From assembly GCF_943734655.1 (NCBI RefSeq), contig NC_071354.1:227038397-227102396 (forward strand): a stretch of DNA of 64,000 nt, written 5' to 3'. How positions within the stretch are numbered: position 1 is the stretch's first letter; each line of letters begins with the position of its first letter. This document shows, piece after piece, positions 1 through 15,470 of this stretch. The DNA comes from Sabethes cyaneus (lineage: Eukaryota; Arthropoda; Insecta; Diptera; Culicidae). Made by a program: the position numbers and the translations under genes. The notes below the pieces were generated by a model, which was not told the origin of the DNA, did no database searches, and was given only the letters and a program-made list of their open reading frames with translations.

Positions 1-2330
1 CTGCCCATCGGGTGGCAAACCCCGTCGTCGTGGCTGTGGTCGTGGTCGTGCGTGGAGCTAGGCGGCGGAGAGGCAGCAACACCCGATGTGAATGAACCGA
101 AATGAACTCTCCCGCCGAGTGAATATCAACCATGCTGGCACGGGCACGATTGCAGCCGAACGGCTGGCGAACCGAATAAACGCGGATGAAATGAAAATAG
201 CGCACGATCGTTTTCCGCCACCCCACATGATAAACTGGTTCGCTGCTTTTCTTTCCTCCTTTTGCGCTCCGTTAGCAGCGCTCAAGGACCTTCCAGCAGG
301 ATCCCGAACGTTGGAAGTAAAGTGAACCGAAAACTGACAACAAAGCTCCGGAAAAGTTGTTGAACTTTCACGTTTTTCTGGCAAGTAGCAGGAAAAGCTA
401 TTGCCCACACTCCCGACCGGCGGTCGCGGTGGCAGGATTGGGTGTCAAACAGTATCGGATATCGGATGAACGACGGCAAGAGTCATTCAATGCTGCTGCG
501 CTGCAGTGCGGTGCGTCGGGTGGGCGCGCAGGGCAGCAACCAACGGTGTGTGTTCATGCGGGCTGCCTTGAGCAGATGATGACTTGAAAACTTGACCCAC
601 TTTGGATGCAAGCGAGACTCCCCAACAACTAGTTGGCCCGAGAGCGAGTGTTGTAGCGTCAGCGAGTGAGTGAGTGAGTGAGTTTTATTGAACAATACGC
701 GTGCCCTCGCTTTTGTTGATTGGTGTGAGTATGCGAGCGAGCGCGCGAAAATCGCATGCTAGCTTTATGCATGTTTATGGTTTGTAACACGCTAGCTATC
801 ATAAAAAATGTGCTGCAAACTCGCGACGTCATCGATCATCGCGTCGCCGTCGTCGTTGGCAGTGATAACCCTCCACCACCACCACCACCAGCGACCGACA
901 CACGAGCTGCATTCGCTCGGGGTTGCACCAAAGAGGCATCCGGCACTCCGCCGTTCGACTACGGATGATGAATAATCAACCTTCCGATCCCCCAAGGTTG
1001 TTGGCATGTTTTGGAGGACATCCAATAAATACAATCAATGCAAATTGTTTGGTAGTTTCGTGTGCTGATTGCTATTGAATACTTCACTAATATCTAATAG
1101 TATCTAATCTTTGTAAAATTAAAGTGAAAATTATCAAATTTGAACGCACACCTGCTCAGCAAGAAAGTAGAAACCTTTAAGTGCAGCCGATGGAAGCGGG
1201 CTGACCTTTGTTTCCATTACCCGTGAAAGAAAAACTGCAACTGCACTAGAAAGGTCAACAAACTGCCCCTCGCAAAAGTCAACAGACCAGCGAACCGGTG
1301 AAATAAACCAGTTCGTTCGTTGGTTCGTTCGTTCGTTCGTACGTTCGGGTCCGCTCCTCCACCAGCAAGCCATCGTGTGCAGTAATGCAATTACGGCAAC
1401 TTTTACAAGCGAAAATTTTCTCCATTCAAAGTTCATCCTCGAAAACAAATTCCATTTTTCTCTACTTGCACTTTTCTCAATAGCATTGCAAACATAGCGT
1501 TAAGGTATAGTTACTGTTACGGCAGGCAGCCAGGCACAGGCACAGTGGCAAAGTCAAAGCAACTGCACCACCATCCTAGCTAGCTAGCAGCTAGCTCATG
1601 CCGATAAACGAATTTGTAGACTCCGGTAGTCGAAGTTGCGAGCAGCAACGGCGACAGCCAGCACAGCGGAAGGACAGAAGAATGGCCGGCTCTACTAGGC
1701 TGCTGCCCAGTACCCACCAGACCCCATCATCGCCATGCCATCGCATCGCATCGCCATCGGAGAGAAAAACAACCGGGCGCAAAAAGAAAAGGAAAGCACA
1801 CCACCACGATCGGGGTCCACGATCGGCTCGGGAAATGGCCCCTCGAGGCGCGTACCTTTGCTCCTCCTCCTCCTCCTCCTCCTCTTCGATGTAGCACCCC
1901 ATACAACAACAACAACAACAACGAACGAGAAATGTTGCCTGCCTGTTGTTTGCATGCATGGCATCTTTGCTCGTACATTGCATCTATTCCTACCTACCTA
2001 CCTACCTACCTAGCGGTTGAGTGTGAAACGAAGAGGGCCCGAACGTGAAGCCGGTTTAATGCACTTTGGTGAATATAATCTAAACATTTCTCGGCTTAGA
2101 TTTCTTCCACTCCACCACCGCACCGCACCACACCCGCCAAAGCTGTGGCAGCCTTTCACCGCTGACTGCCATCATCCTAGGGATGATGGTTTCAGATGCA
2201 TAGAAATGAGCTAGAGTTGAAACAGTTATTGTTTGATTCAGCAGCGAAAAGTGACTTCATTGGATGTAGAAATTTAGTTACACTTCGGTTAAGTAATATT
2301 CCGTTTAATAGAGCAATAAAGAATACATAA
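1..2330. other. GC-richer non-coding region with microsatellites
   Basis: No ORF here looks like a protein: all are short, overlap on both strands and are driven by simple repeats. Visible microsatellites are (GTGA)n near 663-682, (CCA)n near 872-890, (GTTC)n near 1313-1348, (TCC)n near 1861-1886, (CAA)n near 1903-1922 and (CTAC)n near 1989-2012. The composition differs from the AT-rich DNA that follows, so this could be intron, UTR or regulatory DNA of a gene outside the window. I see no promoter or splice site strong enough to call. Confidence 0.5.
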
Positions 2331-3386
2331 CGACTGCTGCTTTTTTTCCTATATTTCAGTTTTAAATTTCTTTTTTGTATTTTTTCATTTTTATTCCTGA
2401 TTCTATTCATTATCTTCTATTCATTTTCTTTCATTATCAAATTTTATTTACATTTACCGTTTTCCTATCCTGTTTCTATTTCACACTTCGTTTTTCCTTC
2501 ATTTTTTTTCATTTTCTGTTTTCACTACTGTCATATTGAACAATTCCATTTTATTTTGCATTTAAATTTCACCTTTTCTACACCTTTTCGTCTTAGTATG
2601 TTAGCTGCTTTCCATTCCTCTCTTCCATTTAATTTTTAGGCACTGTTTTTTTTCCATGTGTGGACTCATTACTGCGACCAGAATAGTTTATCTATTGTAA
2701 TATCGCCCGGGTGTTTGCTGTATGACCTGCACTGCATTTCTTTTTTGCTATAATCGCTATTGAGTGAGCGATATGCTTATTAAATTTTATGCGTGCTTGC
2801 GTGTATTGGGGTTTACCCTTCCTTCAAAGCTTAATCTACTTTACCGACTTATTCCTCGCTGCCAGCACTATCCCATATTATAGCCGTCCCTGGCGAGGAC
2901 TCATGCGTACCTCTGACCAGTACACTTAACTATAGGAGGGACATTTGCACTGTTAAGAGGCTTCAGAGGGTAAATATAGAATTCAGCACGAAGGAAGGGT
3001 AAGGCACTGTTTAGCCTTTGTCCATTAACCTTTAAGCTCCCTTGTGACAATAGTATTCTGCTTTTCCCAACATTGTTTCCGATCAGTATCACTACATTTT
3101 CTATTCCGTCCAGTCCCATGCCCTTCCCAAATATTTTTCCATTTCCATTTCCCTATTTACCATTTTTATAACCCCTCGTGATAGTCTTCTCCTATTTATT
3201 GGCTTCCATGCTCTTTTCTTCTTCCTAGTCCTGGTTAACCGTTATATGTATTTTACTCTTTGCCAGTTCTCGTTTTCTTCCTTCATTTTATCTTGTCAAA
3301 CTTTTACTTATCTTGTGAATATTCTTTCGTATGCTGCTACCCGTTTCTTTTTACTTCAACTCTATTGTATTTCCTTTACTCTTATA
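2331..3386. other. AT-rich, pyrimidine-biased intergenic DNA
   Basis: The + strand is rich in T and C, with runs resembling the polypyrimidine regions at 25.4, 27.4-28.9 and 49.6-50.8 kb but weaker. No gene is visible. A central stretch (about 2700-3120) has more balanced composition but no convincing coding potential. Confidence 0.4.
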
Positions 3387-4229
3387 CAGTAATGTTCCGA
3401 TTTTGTCAGCCCCATGTAGAAATTTGGGCTGACAAAATGGGGAAACTGACAAAATCGAGAAATATTTTTTTCGAAAATTTTTTCAAAATTGCAGACTTAG
3501 ACCTTGCAATATCGAATATTTCTACTAAAAATTAAATTTTAACCCTCAATTGGTCAACCGAAGGCTCAATGAACCGGGCACAGCGCACTGGTCTGGTTTT
3601 AGGTTTATGAAACCTTTGAAAAACTTTCTTAAAAGTAAAAGTTCTATCGTCCAGCGGAATTCAATTTTTGATTATTCCCCCTAAAAGTGCAATAAAAAAT
3701 TTATTTTTCTTCAGTTTCATTATAACACATTGATGTGTTCTGCAAAGTTTTACAGCATATTATTACAAGAAATTTTGCTGAGGATAGTAACCTTCTATCT
3801 CTTCAAAAATCCTATTTCTTACGAATGAAAAGTCGTTAAAATCAGTTTTTCTATTTTAACTGTTTTTGTAGTTGTTGTATGACTTTTTCTTGTTTTACAA
3901 AGTTGTACAAATTGTAAAAATACACAACATTATTGAAAATAGTATACCTCTATCTTTGCTTATTTTGGAACTATAGAACTTTTACTATAAAAATAACCTA
4001 ATTTTGACCCCGAATTACTCGTAAGAAGGCATCATTTTACTCAAAAACCCTCCCCACAGAATCACAATAGTTTCAAGCAGGCTGAAAAGTTTTATACATC
4101 ATGTTTAAAAGCACAAAAGTTAAACAAAATTTTAGGCTGATAAAATCGGAATAAAAAACTGATAAAATCGGGAATAGACAAAATCGGGGGTAGACAAAAT
4201 CGGGAGCTGACAAAATCGGAACATTACTG
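3387..4229. mobile_element. TA-flanked TIR element (Tc1/mariner or pogo-like, non-autonomous)
   Basis: The left end starts CAGTAATGTTCCGATTTTGT and the right end is its reverse complement. Both ends are flanked by TA (3385-3386 and 4230-4231), the duplication typical of Tc1/mariner-superfamily insertions, whose ends often start CAGT. The 843-bp body has no transposase-sized ORF, so it is probably non-autonomous. The motif GACAAAATCG recurs near both ends: three times in the first 75 bp (one on the opposite strand) and, allowing GATAAAATCG, five times in the last 100 bp. Such clusters are typical of transposase-binding subterminal repeats. Superfamily assignment rests only on the TA and CAGT ends. 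Confidence 0.8.
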
Positions 4230-5361
4230 TATTTCTCCAATTTTACTTTTCCTTTTCAAATCTCTTTTTTGCCATTTTTCTTTTTTAAATTTTCGCTACA
4301 ACTTTTTCTCAATTCTTTTACTCGTTTTACTTTTCCGTTTCCCTTTTCCAATGAATTTTCATATTTTTTGCTTGAATTCTATTTCTTTTTTATTTTTCTA
4401 TTTCTTCCTTTCCATTCTCGCCATTTCCTTTATTCATTTTCCTGCCCAACTACGACTATTTATCAATTTAATTTTGCCTTTTTGTTTTCATTTAGTTTTC
4501 AATTCAACTTAACCCCCTAACGGCTGACATCGTAAAAACGATGCGATCAAGCTAATGACTATTTTTTCATGAAAGTAGGGTATGTTGCTACATTGTCGTA
4601 ATTGCCTATTCCCGTCCTATCCAACACAAATTATTAAAAATATCAGCATTTTTATGACACACAATGCAAAACTAGTTATTCCCTAATATTTTAGTTAGTT
4701 GTCTATCATACGCAATCAATCAAAGTGAGCTGAGATCTATTTAAATGCTTTTTATCATTAAAGAAGTCCTACCAGCCAAATTTCCTACGTTTTTTCGTGC
4801 GACGAAGAAGACAATGTCGACTAATCGTGCTAATTTCCGTCATTCGTAAATGAAAATAACTCACGCAAGGCATTGTCGTTATTCTGCAGCCAGAAAAACT
4901 TGCCTGACCTGCAGAAATTTTGTAGAATTACATTTGTCATGCCGTCCTACACAAATACATGCGCGTTAGCTTCGTAAACATTGTTGTGATTTTTAGTTCG
5001 GACGATGAAAAATTTTGTTGGACGGATTTTAAAACGGTACGACGAATTTAAGAAATAAAGTCAGTTGCGTAATTTCAATAATATGTTTTAATAGTCGCTT
5101 TTCAGTGATTTCAAAGTTCACGGATCGGAAGGTAAGTGTGTTTTAGTCAAATCAGTACAAGAACTTTTGGAGTATTCACTAAATCCATCCAGCAAATGAT
5201 GCAAATTAGAATGGCTTTCCTTATTACGACGGGAATTAGAAAAAGACCCTACATTCAAAAGAAGGCCGAAATATTGGTGCAGTCTTGGTACCAAAATATC
5301 GAGAAATCTGGTTCTCTGGGACTGTAAAATAGAAAGGCTACAGATACAGATGGTCTTACCC
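4230..5361. other. AT-rich intergenic DNA, no gene seen
   Basis: 4240-4515 is pyrimidine-biased. 4515-5361 is mixed AT-rich sequence. A 63-codon ORF at 5136-5327 has no recognisable motif and is probably chance. Confidence 0.4.
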
Positions 5362-7793
<2,432 letters not shown>

Positions 7794-7835
7794 TATTTTC
7801 GCTGAGTTTTTTATCGACTGTATTCAATTGTAACT

Positions 7836-8209
7836 GTTAATATTTGGCAGGGCAGTCTTCGGAGAAATTTATCAAGACTGAAGTTTGACGTTTTTCCCCA
7901 CGTTTCGACACTTTGTTGATGTCTTTTTCAAGGGGTAATATCATTTAGTCTTTTGTTCTGGTTTTAGGAGTGTACTTATTACGGTCATGGAGGGTATTAG
8001 CTGGTACATGAGTTTGAAAATTTAAAAAAATTTAAAAGAGTTTTTCCTGCTTTGTAGCTGTACTGCGGAACACTAAGCGCTTCTTTATAAAGGGGTCCTA
8101 AGTACACTCCCAAAAGCAGAATAATAGACTAAATGATATTACCCCTTGAAAAATACACCAACTTCAGTCTTGATAAATTTCTCTGAAGACTGCCCTGCCA
8201 ATTATTAAC
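7836..8209. mobile_element. 374-bp foldback MITE beside the microsatellite
   Basis: Long imperfect inverted repeats bound this segment. The left arm contains TTGGCAGGGCAGTCTTCGGA and continues through a block ending TTTATCAAGACTGAAG. The right arm is its reverse complement, ending CTGCCCTGCCAATTATTAAC. A second internal pair (AAGGGGTAATATCATTTAGT and its complement at about 8130-8150) shows that the arms extend at least 100 bp. No ORF is present. The superfamily cannot be assigned because no clear target duplication is visible. The element begins only 42 bp after the (GTCT)n array. Confidence 0.8.
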
Positions 8210-9500
8210 ACTTATTTTCGCTTTTGTTCACCCATTTTCCGTTCATTTTATTGATCTCTGTTCTATCTACTTATTAAATCTTTTTTGTACACTATATTTT
8301 TTGCGGTCACATTTCGCTTTCTGAATTCCTAGTTGTAAAAATTTCCACAATTTTATTCCAAATTAAATCCTATTATTGTTTTTTAACCAACTAACCGTAA
8401 TCTGAAAGCTTCTGGAATAAATTATCTAAGAAATTTCTTATTTGTTTTGCATTTTGCTATTGCATTGGTATCATGAATTACTTTTTCCAATCTCTTTGCA
8501 GTTTTTTTTCTATAGTCTTTTCTATTTTCCACTTCTTTAGTTGTACTCTTGCTTTGTTTATATTTTTTTGTTTTTATCCCATTAAGTACTCTTCATTTTC
8601 ATTTTTCATTTCGCCAGAGGCGGTTTTTCAAAATGCTCGTACAGATTGGACCGAAAAATCAAAATCAATATAAAACTATTGTACACAGACATAGTTTATT
8701 GTAATGGAAGAAATATTTTAAAAATCGAAATCACTTATTTTCCCAAAAAAATGGAAAATAATTTGGAATGGAAATTTTTCTGTTTTTTTGAACATGGCTT
8801 GTTACGAGGATATTAAATTATGCATCGTAAAATAAGAAGTGCTTTCTATAAAACAGTAAAAAAACTTACTCACAAATCCAAGAAAATTATGATTTGGGAA
8901 AGGTTTTCAACAAAATTTACCCCGGAAATTAAAAATTCTAATGAAAAGTTGACGAAATCAGTGAAAATTTGACAAATTTTTTTCATCAATTTTTACCTTC
9001 CAGTGTTAAAAATTATCGAAATACTAACAACCGAACATGGGTCGTTTGCTAACATTAGGCCATATGAATAAAAGAGTTAGAGTAAACTCTCCCATTAGAT
9101 TAACACGGGGAATATGAATTTCGATGTTCGAAAATTTCGGAAAATTCCCCTCAGAATTTTCTGGGAAAAATGAGAACATTTTGTTTCTGCTCTTGCTCAC
9201 GTTTATTTTCTACGTTCATTTGCGTCGTTTTTCTTTATTTTCTCTTCATATGTTCAATATTTCAATAACTGTTTTTGTTTCGTCCCTTTTGCATTTGCAT
9301 TGTATTTTATTAATTCCTGTCTCTTCTTTTGCTTTTTACTCTAATCCATCGTCCATATTGGGCAGTCGTTTCCTTTTTCAGCAAGTCATTTTTTGTCTCA
9401 TTTTCCTTTATATTAGGGACGAAAGATAAAATGCGGAAAATTCTTAGTTTACAGCTCTGCCAAGACTTTCAAATAACGAACAATAGATGAAAGTTGAAAA
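8210..9500. other. AT-rich intergenic DNA, no gene seen
   Basis: T-rich stretches alternate with A-rich ones. Several 60-100-codon ORFs are Phe/Ser-rich products of pyrimidine-biased sequence and carry no domain. Nothing else is supported. Confidence 0.4.
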
Positions 9501-12450
9501 ATGAAAAATGAAATTTGAACAAAATAAGTTGTGGTATGTTCTCCGGCATGACACATACCGCCACTATTCTGCGTATCACACGAAACAGCTCATTGTCAGC
9601 AATTCCCGCCGGAACAAAGCCCCAGCAAGCACGGTCCATCAATCACATCACAAGTGACGGCCAAGTGCAGTGCAGCAATTTTCTGGCTTTGTTTCTGCGA
9701 ACTTTCTCGCTTCTCGACGTAATTCCTCCCGAACTGACATCGCATCGGTGTGAAGGCGAAATTGATTTGATTCGAATTATATATTTTTCTTCTTGCTTTC
9801 TTCCGAGCTGACGACGACGACGACGACGACAAAGACTCCGCAGCCCGTGAGGCTGTGCTGGGCGGGCGGACCGTAGTGATTTCTGCATCATGCTGATTAG
9901 TTGAAATTGAAAGTTTTTTTTTCTTTGCTTAGAGCCCCACGGCAAGGCTCTGGCTCAAGAAATTGATAGGAACGAAACGGTTGTGTGGGGCAATTCTGTT
10001 ACACTTTCCTTACGGTCGTCGCTTATTTTCTTCGCGGCCGCCACACTATGTCAGAGGGGTAATAATCGCGAAATGGTGAAAATCGAGATTTTGCCCGGCA
10101 GGTGAGTGTAGGCGATTTGCATCTCGAACCGATGCCGCAGCAGCGGCACTGCTTGGGCTCGATTCAAGTGGAATTTTTCCGCTGCACTTTCCGGCGATGC
10201 AAGCCAAAGCCAGTCCACACAGATAGGTAGTAGGTATACGGCGCACCGAGCATTGAACTTGACAGCGAGTGGAAACTTTTCCGGCGAATTCTCCTCCCTG
10301 CCGTCCGGTTGTTGTTGTTGTTGCTGCTGCTGCCTTGCAGTCTAAATTGTACCGCTGGAACTGCAAAAGTGCAGTTCGATTAAAGTGTTCGAAATCAATT
10401 ATTTTGCTATGAGGTAAGTTTTATTTCCATAATTAGCGCTTTTCTCATATTCAGACGTAATCGCAAACCTCTTTTGGTCAAACCACTAATCAACGCAACG
10501 CACTTTCCCTGGTCATGCCACTAAAAAAGCTTTACGACTGCATGTTCAACGGACCTTTAAAGATAATTTCTTCATTATTCATTTATTAGTACGGCATAAT
10601 TGTTGTTGCGCTTTTCTGCCGCACTAGATTTTCGCCAGATCGGTTGGTTGGTGAATGTGTGATGCATTAGTCCCTTTTCTTTCTTTTCCCTCCACGCTGC
10701 TGCCTGGTCTGTTATAGGGCCTGTCAGCTCGGCTAGATGATGCAAGCGGACGGTAGTGGGATTTGTTGTCGACGTCCCGCCGCTGCCACTACCCATCACT
10801 ATTCATATCGGACTCCGGAGTGCAGCACCGAGTGCTATGCAACTGCAGCAAACGTGCAATCGTTCGTCTGTTCATGCGCTCAGCTGTACGCGATGCGCCG
10901 CGGCCGGGAGGTAGCGGGCATGTGATCGCGCGCAGGGCACATAGAGACCAGCAGCGTTCGTTCACCTCGGAATAGTGGCCATTGGCCGCACTCGAATTGC
11001 ACTTTCTGCGAGGTGGTACGAGCAGCAACGGGTTGGCTCCCCCGGGGGTACGAGCAGCCGGGGTCTGGAGCGGCGGCGATACAGTCTAATGCCGTATGTT
11101 AGACCGGGTGATTCGAAAGGTTCAGTTGGTCCAGTTCGCGCCGGACGGGTATCATCGGGCAATAAGTCAACGTGCCGGGATGCATCGCTACGAGATGCAC
11201 CTATTTGGGTTCGTTTTTCGATCCATGGAATGTAAATTATTCGCTTGCGCATTTCTTTCCGTCGGTGGATTGAAAGAAAAACTACTCCACTTAATGTTAT
11301 GAAATTTACGTTTATTTGATCCAATGCAATTCGGATTGGTTTTAAATTTATTGTGACTTTTTCTATTTTTGTATTACAAAACCAACAACAGCGAAGCTGT
11401 GTTTCGATCTTCCTGGTACTATGTAGCACACTGGCCACCCTTCTTCCCCTTTCAGGACATATGTATCGCGTCCAACGTGACTACATAGAATTAATTGAAG
11501 AAACGGCGACGCCTTACAGTCGAGATCCGATCAGAGCATACGAGGTTACTAATTATGCGTTGGCCTGTGCACAAACACAAAAAACAACCGCGCACAGAAA
11601 CCGAAAGTGACAGTGACTTTGCTGTCTATCATTTCTCTTCTTGTCATCAACTTGCACCGCCTCCTTCGGTGAACAACATAGCATTTGCTGTCATATTAAC
11701 ATCGAATTAACCCTTCAACGCTGACTACGATTGCTCCCATGTTGTTTGATTGTTTTTCAACCTTTTCTACCGGTAGTTATTTCAACAACTTAAACTTTTA
11801 CGTTTGCTTCGCAAACATATGATTAATTGCGTATGTCATTTTCTTCATTTTATGGTAAATTTTACGACATTGCACCGCTTGTCTCGGCTGGGCATTTAAA
11901 CAATAAAATTAAAATTTCAAATCATCTAACCGATGTCCTCAACCGAACCCGAGGGTTCAAGCGGGACCATCCGTAACTGTCCAAGTCGTCGCCCAAGCTG
12001 GGTCGGGACGACACACATGCCTTAATTAATTTTACAACGCATCGAGCAGCACATTTGAGACACGCATGATAACTGCCCTCTACTGGTTCGTTTCGTCCCT
12101 CGGGGCTGGCCAAGTGGCCAGAGCTGCAGCCTAGACCAGCCAAAACCGAGCATACATATGTAGTAGGTACAGCATACAGCATAGCATGCTGCCGTCGCAG
12201 CATAGTCGTCGCGAGCGGCGAGCGCATAGATGCACAGCGGTATGATAAGCGAGCGTGGATGCAGTCCGAGCAGCAGCGGTACACGGTACTTAGAGAAAGA
12301 ACGGTACCCGGGGGGTTGCTCCCGGGGCGGGGGGTGTGCTTTGCCTTCACCTTGCAAACCCCCACCCGATGGGGGGCCGGATGGGCGAAGAAATGTGCAA
12401 ACAGGCGCAGTAAACGAAAGGTTAACGTACTTTTAAACCAGTTTTCTAAC
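9501..12450. other. GC-richer non-coding region
   Basis: This stretch has higher GC and no obvious transposons. It contains short simple repeats, for example (GAC)n near 9810-9830 and (GTT/GCT)n near 10308-10333, and G/C-rich blocks at 11036-11062 and 12300-12340. ORFs up to 158 codons occur on both strands but overlap each other and show no motif. It may be regulatory or untranslated DNA of a gene not visible here. Confidence 0.4.
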
Positions 12451-13239
12451 CACGATTAGCGTGATGGTGCAGTAGATAAAAAGTGAGTCTTGTTTAGATG
12501 CTTTGTTGTGCAGCGTTTTTGAAGTGGAGGAAATTCGCTTCTTGACGGGCAAATTGATGTTCGCTTTAATTTCTGCCGTGTTACAGAATCGTTGGCGGTA
12601 AACTATTCGATAATGCATAATGTTGTACAGCAACACGAGTTAATTCCATGTTGTGCTTTGATGCTATTTTACATTGGAGTTATCGGTATGATGCCACTGA
12701 AACGATAGGATTGGGGAAGTACAAAACATACGTTTATCGGTTTTGATTGGGACTGGTGGAGTAATAGTAACTTTGAAAACGAGCGTTCCCCGGCGGTAAG
12801 GAGAAGATCATGTCCGTTAATTGATTACAATCAATTAAAAGTATAGAAGAAAAATTTCCATTGTTTGCCAAATTTTTTTCCGGGGTTTGAATTTACCTAC
12901 TAAACACCTCAAGCCATATAGTCCCTTTTCTACTATCCTAGGAACTTAAACTATCTGTAATAGATGTAGAAGATTTCATTGTAGATTGAACGTAAGTAAA
13001 ACATTTTATATGAAATCTATGTTCTATGGAACTAAAGAACTTGAAAAATGAGCGTAGGGAGCGTTAACGCTTCTAACATGAAACTGAAGAGGAAGCTCAA
13101 ACAATGCGATGATCGAAAAATGGCAAAAACATTTCACAAACTACCGTTCACGGGAACTGCAAGGATACCAAATTAAAATCTAAAAATGAAAAAGTAGTCA
13201 GGTTTTACCAGGCGGGCTTATCACGGACCCTCGTGCTAC
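12451..13239. other. Intergenic DNA, no gene seen
   Basis: AT-rich sequence without recognisable coding, repeat or RNA features, leading into the nested transposon block. Confidence 0.35.
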
Positions 13240-13515
13240 TGCGAATCAACTTTGCACTTCCCGGCGAATTCATCGACCTACCGACGACTCATGGTGCTAT
13301 CTACCAAGTGCCCTAACTTTAGAGTTAACATTGCAACTAGCAATGTAGAAGATAAACACCTCATGCGCTCTTACTACCAAAACGTGTGTGGATTACGAAC
13401 AGAGGTAAATCCATTCTTTCTAGCTGCAAGCGAGTGCGACCACGATGTTATTGTGTTGACCGAGACATGGCTTAAAGAATGTTTATACAATGCACGAGTG
13501 TTAGTTAACAAACGG
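13240..13515 (+). mobile_element. Jockey-type endonuclease fragment
   Basis: A 99-codon reading frame contains RSYYQNVCGLRTE followed about 25 residues later by DHDVIVLTETWL. This is the pattern of the N-terminal apurinic-type endonuclease of jockey/CR1-like non-LTR elements (QNxxGLRTK ... LTETWL). The frame stops matching at about 13512, where RTE-type sequence begins. It is an isolated fragment abutting the RTE copy. Confidence 0.65.
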
Positions 13516-13710
13516 GGAAGAGATGCCAGCCCCAACGATAGGCGAAGTTAAGCAGGCCATCATGCAGCTAAAGAACAACAAGTCAGCTGGAAAAGATGGC
13601 ATCGGAGCGGAGCCTATTAAAACGGGACCAGAAAAGCTGCTCGTTTGTATACACCGACTAATTGTTAGAATTTGGGATACGGAACAGTTACCGGAAGAGT
13701 GTAAAGATTT

Positions 13711-14896
13711 GTTTATTTGTTTACTTGTTTATTCTATAAAAAATCATCTGACAGCATATGGTTTTAATGATCTAAAGTAACGTAATATATCACATGCTTT
13801 TGTAAATTCGCTGACGAAAGGTCTTTGTAGACACGCCTCTTGGAATCGTGCGCTCACAATTAACATTGGGTCATTATTGCCATATACAGTGTTTCTAGAA
13901 GGTTGTCGTAGCCACTGTCTGGGCCTTAGAATGCACTGTGGTGCGTAGATGTGAAGTTGACCAAGCAGGGCGGGACCAATTTCACCTTGTAAAATTTTTG
14001 CACCAAATACAGCTTGGTTGGCATTTCGTCGATCTTCCAATGTTTCGATGCCAATCAATGCACACCGGTCTTTATAAGGAGGCAGGTCTTGCGGATTCGT
14101 CCATGGAAGGTTACGTAGCGCGTATCGAACAAACCTACGCTGCACAGATTCGATTCGGGAAATCCATATCTCTTCATATGGCGACCATACACAGTTGATA
14201 ATCTAACAGAACGCCTAAATCCTTAATTTGATCGACACGATTCAAAACAGTTCCGTCAATGGAGTAGTTGAGTAGAATAGGATTCTTCAGACGCCGATAG
14301 GAAATCACACAGCATTTTGCTATACTAATCACGAGATGATTCAGCCGACACCACTTGGTAAAGCTGTCGAGCATATTCTGTAGACGGAAACAATCATCTA
14401 GCTTGCGGACGACGAGATAAATTTTCAAATCATCCGCGTAGATCAACACACAACTGTTCGGTATAATCGAAGAGACATCATTGAAGAAAAGAGCGAATAG
14501 AAGTGGTCCTAAGTTACTTTCTTGAGGAACCCCGCACTGCGGACTGAATGTTGTTGATTCAGCCGATCCTATCTTAATGTATAGCAGTCGGTTTGCTAAG
14601 TAAAATTTCAGCCAATCACAGAGTCTATCTGAGAAGCCGAGACGTCGAAGTTTGTCGTAAAGTATTTCGTGGTTTACTGTGTCAAACACAGCCTTGATAT
14701 CCGTGTATATTGCATCAATTTGTACACCAGCATCCATCTTGCTGATACAGAAGGAAGTAAACTTACAGAGGTTCGACTCCACAGATCGCTTGCGGAAGAA
14801 TCCGTGCTGAGACGGTGTAATATAGTTTTTGCATGCTTCAAAAATTACTTTGTTCAGTATGGTCTCTAAGCATTTCGATGGGGCTAGCTGCACGAT
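13711..14896 (-). mobile_element. Jockey-clade fragment inserted antisense in RTE-A
   Basis: A 239-codon frame at 14174-14893 encodes a reverse transcriptase core: HGFFRKRSVESNL, IYTDIKAVFDTVNHEIL, GVPQESNLGPLLFALFFNDV (normally GVPQGSxLGPLLF) and the catalytic IYADDLKI. A second frame at 13744-14145 gives the C-terminal part (RRFVRYALRNLPW), typical of jockey/CR1 elements. The 3' end, near 13711-13740, is A-rich on the minus strand with an AAACA-like tail. It is 5'-truncated within the reverse transcriptase. The flanking RTE-A sequence resumes at 14897 after a loss of about 17 bases. Confidence 0.85.
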
Positions 14897-15470
14897 CTAA
14901 AAAAAGGGCGACAAGTTGGACTGTGAGAACTGTCGAGCGATCACCGTTCTCAAGGCCGCCTATAAAGTGCTGTCCCAAATCATTTTCCTCCGACTATCAC
15001 CAATTGCGAACAGATTTGTGGGAAACTATCGAAGGTCGGTCTACAACGGATCAAATATTTACACTGCGGCAAATCCTCCAAAGGGGCCGTGAATACAGAG
15101 TTCCCACGCATCATTTGTTCGTTGACTTCAAAGCCGCATATGATACCATCGACCGGAAAGAGCTGTGGACAATCATGGACGAGAACAGCTTCCCCAGGAA
15201 GCTCATCAAACTGATTAAATCTACGACGGATGGCACAGAGTGCTGTGTTCGGATTTCGGGTGGATTGTTAAGTTCATTCGAATCACACAGAGGGCTTCGT
15301 CAAGGTGATGGTCTTTCATGCCTGTTGTTCAACATAGTGCTTCAAGGTGTTATGAACCGAGGGGATATCAACACGCGGGGCACGATATTCAACAAATCTA
15401 GTCCATTCGTCTGCTTTGGCGATGACATGGATATTACCGGTAGAATATCTGTGGCGGTGGCTGAACAGTA

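Noticed and set aside
10962..12365. Minus-strand ORFs of 147-158 codons
   Set aside because: No recognisable motif; overlap with opposite-strand ORFs of similar length suggests chance in GC-richer DNA.
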